From: Flavipsychrobacter stenotrophus
GTDB taxonomy: Bacteria > Bacteroidota > Bacteroidia > Chitinophagales > Chitinophagaceae
Length of the DNA: 64,000 nt
Direction: 5' to 3'
Assembly (NCBI RefSeq): GCF_002954265.1
Contig: NZ_PPSL01000004.1
Span: 310,001-374,000 of the forward strand
Position numbers and translations under genes: made by a program. Numbering within the stretch: position 1 is the stretch's first letter; every line of letters begins with the position of its first letter. The notes beneath the pieces were generated by a model. That model searched no databases. It worked only from the letters and a program-made list of their open reading frames with translations, and was not told the origin of the DNA. Shown in pieces: positions 59,966-64,000 of the stretch.

Positions 59966-60796
59966 TTAAGCAATTTTGATCTTTAGCCAGGCTCTTAATT
60001 TTTGTTTTTTGAGCATTGATTCATCGGGTTCGGGGAGTATGCCTGCGTAGGGCTCGCTGCGGTGGGTAAAGTACTTATTGAAGGTACTTTGTGTGATGCC
60101 CCATTTCATCAGGAATTGTTTGCGGCCATCATTCTTCTTTATCCTCAGCGTAGATTTAGATTGGAAGTGGTACACCCGGCTTTTGCCGATACCTTTAAAT
60201 ATCCTACAACCGGCTGCCCACATCTTCATGGCAAAATCATCATCGCTGCTTACGCCAGGGCTCAGTTCTATACTGTAGCCGCCTGTTATATGCCAGTACT
60301 TTTTATGTACAATAGTTGGCGGCCAGGTAGATCCGTACCAGTCGGGCATGGTAAAGGTGCTACATTTTTCCAGTAAGCCTTTCTCGTCAAATGTTTCAAT
60401 GTTGGTGCCAAAGTGTTCGTGTATCACGCATGGGTTGTTGAGCGTCGGCTCTATCATGGTGGAGGAAAACATGAAGTTGTCAGTTCCGGCATTTTTTATT
60501 TCCTCCGCCAGGTAGGTGTCCCACTTAGGACATACATACATATCATCGTTCATGTATACTATATAGTCCTGTGTAGCTATGCCGGCGGCCATGTTCACCG
60601 CTATGCATATACCTGCATTGTCGGGGGTGCTGGTGAAATCGATACCTTCTTTTTTGGCCCATTCCATCGTGCCATCGCTACCATCGTTGATGTGTAATAC
60701 CACCTGATGCTGATACGCCGAGTTTTTACGGATGCTTTCCACACATAGCTTTACAAACGGCAGGTTATTCCAGGTAGGTATTATTATTGATAGCAT
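59966..60796 (-). CDS. Glycosyltransferase family 2
   Basis: A 276-residue GT-A-fold enzyme. ATG 60796 gives MLSIIIPTWNNLPFVKLCV; the longer frame starts with TTG at 60820 and is not needed. VVLHINDGSDGTMEWAKKEG and DYIVYMNDDMYVCPKWDTYL hold the nucleotide-sugar and DxD-type metal sites. YSIELSPGVSSDDDFAMKMW is a typical C-terminal motif. The acceptor is unknown. The enzyme is presumably cytoplasmic and may act on a lipid-linked or protein-linked glycan. Confidence 0.88.
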   Translation of the reverse strand: MLSIIIPTWNNLPFVKLCVESIRKNSAYQHQVVLHINDGSDGTMEWAKKEGIDFTSTPDNAGICIAVNMAAGIATQDYIVYMNDDMYVCPKWDTYLAEEIKNAGTDNFMFSSTMIEPTLNNPCVIHEHFGTNIETFDEKGLLEKCSTFTMPDWYGSTWPPTIVHKKYWHITGGYSIELSPGVSSDDDFAMKMWAAGCRIFKGIGKSRVYHFQSKSTLRIKKNDGRKQFLMKWGITQSTFNKYFTHRSEPYAGILPEPDESMLKKQKLRAWLKIKIA

Positions 60797-61020
60797 TGGC
60801 TGATGTAAGTTAAAAGTCAAAAGTAAAAACCAAAAAGTGTATGACGAGCGCAGATGCCGTCGCTAGTTTTAGCTATTCTTTTGACCTCATTGGTGGCAAA
60901 ATTAATCATTTGTTTGTTGTGAAGGTAACCTGGTCATCTTGTTGGCTTTATATGCAGGGAATATTAGATTTGACAACTTTCTAAAAAGTTGTCAAATCTA
61001 TGAATAACATGAATCCTTAC

Positions 61021-64000
61021 CTACTCAAACACCACCTTTGCAGTGTACCGTTTGTCTCCAATCACAGTGCGGAGCAGGTATATGCCTTTAGGGACGTATG
61101 GTGCCTGCAGCTGCGTGGTATTTTTCCATTGGCCCGATTGTACAGTAGTTTCAGCAACGTTTTTACCCGTAATATCGAGCAGGGTTACCTGCATCTTTGT
61201 GCCGGCTTCGGCATACCATACTATATTCAGCAAGCCATCGGTAGTAGGATTAGGGTAAATGTCTGACACGCTGTTAGGTGCCGTCCATTCCACCGTTCTT
61301 ACCGGCAAGATCATATTATTGCCATCATCAAATGTGGCCGTCAATCTATAGTGTACCAGGTCTCCTGCTTTTACATCGTCAATGATATCTGTATAGCTAT
61401 AGTATTGTGCGTAGTGATGAAGAGATGGCAACGTTCTGATAGTTACATAACCACGGTCATTGATCTCCCGCTCCAAAGTATACTGACTAGCCACACCATC
61501 TATGTATGAAGTCCAGTCGACCAATACTGCATCCTGACGGATCATGTGCGCATCCAGGTTCACAATGTCGTTTACCGAATCAAGAGGGGAGAGTTTACGA
61601 ACAGGTGAATAATATATGGTGCTGTTGCCAGTCATTGTCCAACGCAGCCTGTAGTAAATATTTGATGAAGATAACATGCCGATATCATCGGCCTTTCTGT
61701 AGATGCCCGGATTGTTGTGTAATGAAGTAAGCTCGGCCACATCGTTAAAATTGTCCCCATCAATAGACCGCTCAATGGTGTATTTAAAGACAGCGGTATC
61801 TATAGGTGATGTCCAGTAACACTGTGCCACAATGCCCGACCTGTAGGCTGCAAAGTTGAGGTAGTCGACACCAGTAGGGAAGTTGTTAGTTGGTCCGCCG
61901 TCATTGAGCCACATCTCTGAAAGAGATCTTGTTTTGAACTGAGCGTAGTATCCTTTGTCGTAAGGTATCCATTGGATTGATCTGTATGGTATGTAGCTGA
62001 AAGCACCGGCTGTGTCATCCACGAGTGTATTATTCTCATTGCCCGGGTGGCTATTGCTGTTGAACTGAGTAACCCCCAGCATATAAGCATCCTTCGGCTT
62101 AGTGCATGATGGGCAAGACGTATCTGCGAGCACATTGACAAATTCACTATCGAGCAGGTATAGCCGAACGCCGATACTATCGGTAATTGCTTGAGCAGCT
62201 GTTATAGTATAGCTGCGTGGCATTACATATTGTGTAGTGGTAGGGTTAGTGATGTTGGTTTGTGCATACAAGTTTACATTGGTAGCGCCTAGCGACTGCC
62301 CCTGCGGATTTACTGCTGCAAGCAGCTGGTTGTTTTGCAGATAGTCAGTCCAATTGCTGCCGCTGAGATCATGGCTTACCAATGTTGTGTTTTCAGCCGG
62401 GAATATCTGGTTGGCAAGGTCAAAGACATGCACGTCATCTATTGCAAATCCTTCAAAGGTGGCGCCGGGGTCGGACTGCAATGCGAAACGGAAATTAATA
62501 ACGGTGCCTGCGCCTACCGGCTTAGGAATAGGTATAGACGCTACGTGCCAGCGGGTAAAGCCATTGCTTGTCCATGCACTGAAGGTAGAATCGTACCAGT
62601 TGGTGCCGCGGTTGGCACTGCCCAGTTTCAGCCAGGTTACACCATTGTAGGTGTATTCGATGTAAGCTTTATCGCAAAGCACATTGCCACAGTTTTCAAT
62701 ATCGAGCGCGGCACTAAAGCTAAGCATAGGAGCATTAAGACCGCTGATGTCGAAGCACGGTGAGTAGAGGTATGATTGTTCCAGGTTGTTGTACCTGCCT
62801 GCAAGTTTTGTCTTCCAAGCTTTTGTGCCGCTTGCTGCCCTGTTGATATTGGTAGATGCAGGTGTGCCAAATTGCCATGAATTATTGATGCCATCAGCAT
62901 AATAACCACCATCACCTCCCTCAAAATTTTCGAGATATGGATAGGAAGTAATAATAGGATTGTTGCGGTATTTATAATTCAGTAAGCTGTCATTGGGGAG
63001 GTACGTGTCTCCCGCAACACTCAGCCAGATATCGGCACTATGGCTGGTGCCCGCAGGCATATTCAAGAGTTGGGGGAATGTGTATTGTACTGTGTTCTTG
63101 GCGGTGATAGAATCGAGTATGCCGCTGAATATTGTGCCCCCATCGGCCCTGTAAAAAAGCTGCACATTATACAATGTGTAATTAACTCCATTGTGCACCT
63201 CCACGGTTAGTGGTTGCGCCGCAGACAGCCCGCAGTTGGTAGGCAGCGGACTCACCACGCTCAGTACCTGCGCATCATTGGCAACGGTGTATATTTTCAC
63301 ATTATCAATAGTAATACCATTACCAAAGTTGGCTGCAGCGATCAACGAGGTGTCGTTCTGTCCGAAAGATACCTGCAGGCTACTTGAAAAGTTGAGGTGT
63401 TCATTCCTGGCCGCATCTGTTAAAGACAATGAAACAGCTTTCTTAGGGAAACCGGGATAAGCATTCAAGTCGTATGTGAACAGCGGCGTCCAGGATGCGG
63501 CGTCATTGGCGCGTGAGTTGACCACATTGCCGGCGGCCACTTTTGGAGTGCCGTGTAATACATAGTCAAAATCCAGTCTTACCTCAGTCTTGCCGGTATC
63601 GTAATTAGAAAGATTGAAGGTGCCGGTGAACAGGTTGTTGCTGCCTGAGGACACGCTACGGTCGTCATCGAGACTTATAGATCGAACCCCGCCAATAGTA
63701 ACGTCTTCATTGACAAATGATCTTATTCTGCCCGCAGTGTCTCCTGTTGCAAAATCCCAATGCCCATTAGGTGCTACGCCAAAGGAATCGCGGCCGGTAA
63801 TATTCATCTTACCCATTGTTTCAAAATCATCGAGGTAGGGTAGAGAAATAGTATCGTTGGGGATATTAATAACAGTGAAACGTAGGGTGTCATTGCCAAC
63901 CTGCGGGTCTGTAAGTGCCAGGTTCTGCACCGCTACAGTAAATTGGTAAGTTCCCGTTGCAGACATGTCGATACCCGTAGCGCCAGTTGTAGCAGTGCCA
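61021..64000 (-). CDS. Large T9SS type A cargo protein, 5' end beyond the window
   Basis: At least 992 codons; the frame stays open to base 64000, and an internal ATG at 63966 is not preceded by a signal peptide, so the true start lies outside. Seen in order are repeated beta-sandwich segments, a MAM/jelly-roll-like domain (about residues 340-530 from 63966: SYPYLENFEGGDGGYYADG, GFAIDDVHVFD) and the type A sorting domain at the end (VSDIYPNPTTDGLLNIVWY, MQVTLLDITGKNVAETTVQ, GIYLLRTVIGDKRYTAKVVF). It should be a surface-exposed, multi-domain adhesin or enzyme exported by the T9SS. The left end of the coding region is complete. Confidence 0.88.
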   Translation of the reverse strand, partial: GTATTGATGIDMSATGTYQFTVAVQNLALTDPQVGNDTLRFTVINIPNDTISLPYLDDFETMGKMNITGRDSFGVAPNGHWDFATGDTAGRIRSFVNEDVTIGGVRSISLDDDRSVSSGSNNLFTGTFNLSNYDTGKTEVRLDFDYVLHGTPKVAAGNVVNSRANDAASWTPLFTYDLNAYPGFPKKAVSLSLTDAARNEHLNFSSSLQVSFGQNDTSLIAAANFGNGITIDNVKIYTVANDAQVLSVVSPLPTNCGLSAAQPLTVEVHNGVNYTLYNVQLFYRADGGTIFSGILDSITAKNTVQYTFPQLLNMPAGTSHSADIWLSVAGDTYLPNDSLLNYKYRNNPIITSYPYLENFEGGDGGYYADGINNSWQFGTPASTNINRAASGTKAWKTKLAGRYNNLEQSYLYSPCFDISGLNAPMLSFSAALDIENCGNVLCDKAYIEYTYNGVTWLKLGSANRGTNWYDSTFSAWTSNGFTRWHVASIPIPKPVGAGTVINFRFALQSDPGATFEGFAIDDVHVFDLANQIFPAENTTLVSHDLSGSNWTDYLQNNQLLAAVNPQGQSLGATNVNLYAQTNITNPTTTQYVMPRSYTITAAQAITDSIGVRLYLLDSEFVNVLADTSCPSCTKPKDAYMLGVTQFNSNSHPGNENNTLVDDTAGAFSYIPYRSIQWIPYDKGYYAQFKTRSLSEMWLNDGGPTNNFPTGVDYLNFAAYRSGIVAQCYWTSPIDTAVFKYTIERSIDGDNFNDVAELTSLHNNPGIYRKADDIGMLSSSNIYYRLRWTMTGNSTIYYSPVRKLSPLDSVNDIVNLDAHMIRQDAVLVDWTSYIDGVASQYTLEREINDRGYVTIRTLPSLHHYAQYYSYTDIIDDVKAGDLVHYRLTATFDDGNNMILPVRTVEWTAPNSVSDIYPNPTTDGLLNIVWYAEAGTKMQVTLLDITGKNVAETTVQSGQWKNTTQLQAPYVPKGIYLLRTVIGDKRYTAKVVFE

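Overview
The window looks like chromosomal DNA from a Bacteroidota bacterium, most likely a Chitinophagaceae/Chitinophagales-type organism. Several features support this. There is a complete gldK-gldL-gldM-gldN block (type IX secretion and gliding machinery). Two proteins end in a type A T9SS sorting domain. Two TonB-dependent receptors carry N-terminal carboxypeptidase-regulatory-like domains, and there is a DUF5686-type outer-membrane protein. The recurring -7 promoter element TAnnTTTG is that of the Bacteroidota primary sigma factor. No rRNA, tRNA, CRISPR array, prophage or transposase gene was seen.

Layout. 0.1-5.6 kb: a TonB receptor with a small His/Asp-rich partner, a GAF histidine kinase, truA and rpsT. 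5.8-12.7 kb: small secreted proteins, a fused alpha/beta 2-oxoacid dehydrogenase E1, a Lys/Thr-rich mini-protein and an ABC-F ATPase. 12.9-19.4 kb (minus strand): a methyltransferase, a TonB siderophore-type receptor tightly coupled to a PepSY membrane protein behind a long structured leader, and two overlapping glycosyltransferases. 19.7-24.3 kb: a thioesterase, a saccharopine-dehydrogenase-like enzyme, small secreted proteins and a repeat-rich 1 kb gap. 24.3-34.1 kb: dnaE, trxA and gldKLMN. 34.3-43.1 kb: an envelope/exopolysaccharide neighbourhood (Gfo/Idh/MocA oxidoreductase, two tandem paralogous lipoproteins, polyprenyl glycosylphosphotransferase), a TetR-small protein-MFS efflux unit with a visible operator, and an acyltransferase. 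43.4-53.9 kb: a lytic transglycosylase, tatA, an RluD-type pseudouridine synthase, a BshB1-type deacetylase, small secreted proteins, an RmlD-like reductase, a T9SS cargo protein, trpS and a deoxynucleoside kinase. 54-64 kb: a DUF5686 protein, a LutA-like protein, a GNAT enzyme, hypothetical proteins, a GT2, and a giant T9SS cargo protein that runs off the right edge.

How the genes relate. GldKLMN would form the periplasmic ring and the proton-driven motor of the T9SS, which would export cargo such as the two sorting-domain proteins here. Two small secreted proteins resemble the C-terminal domain of GldM standing alone. The intergenic DNA holds many small dispersed palindromic repeat families. 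The strongest unexplained signals are the bistable-looking RNA leader upstream of the siderophore receptor, the tandem lipoprotein pair next to the sugar transferase, and the stand-alone GldM-like proteins. Several gene starts were moved inward from the longest open frame to an ATG that begins a signal peptide or lies downstream of the -7 box.
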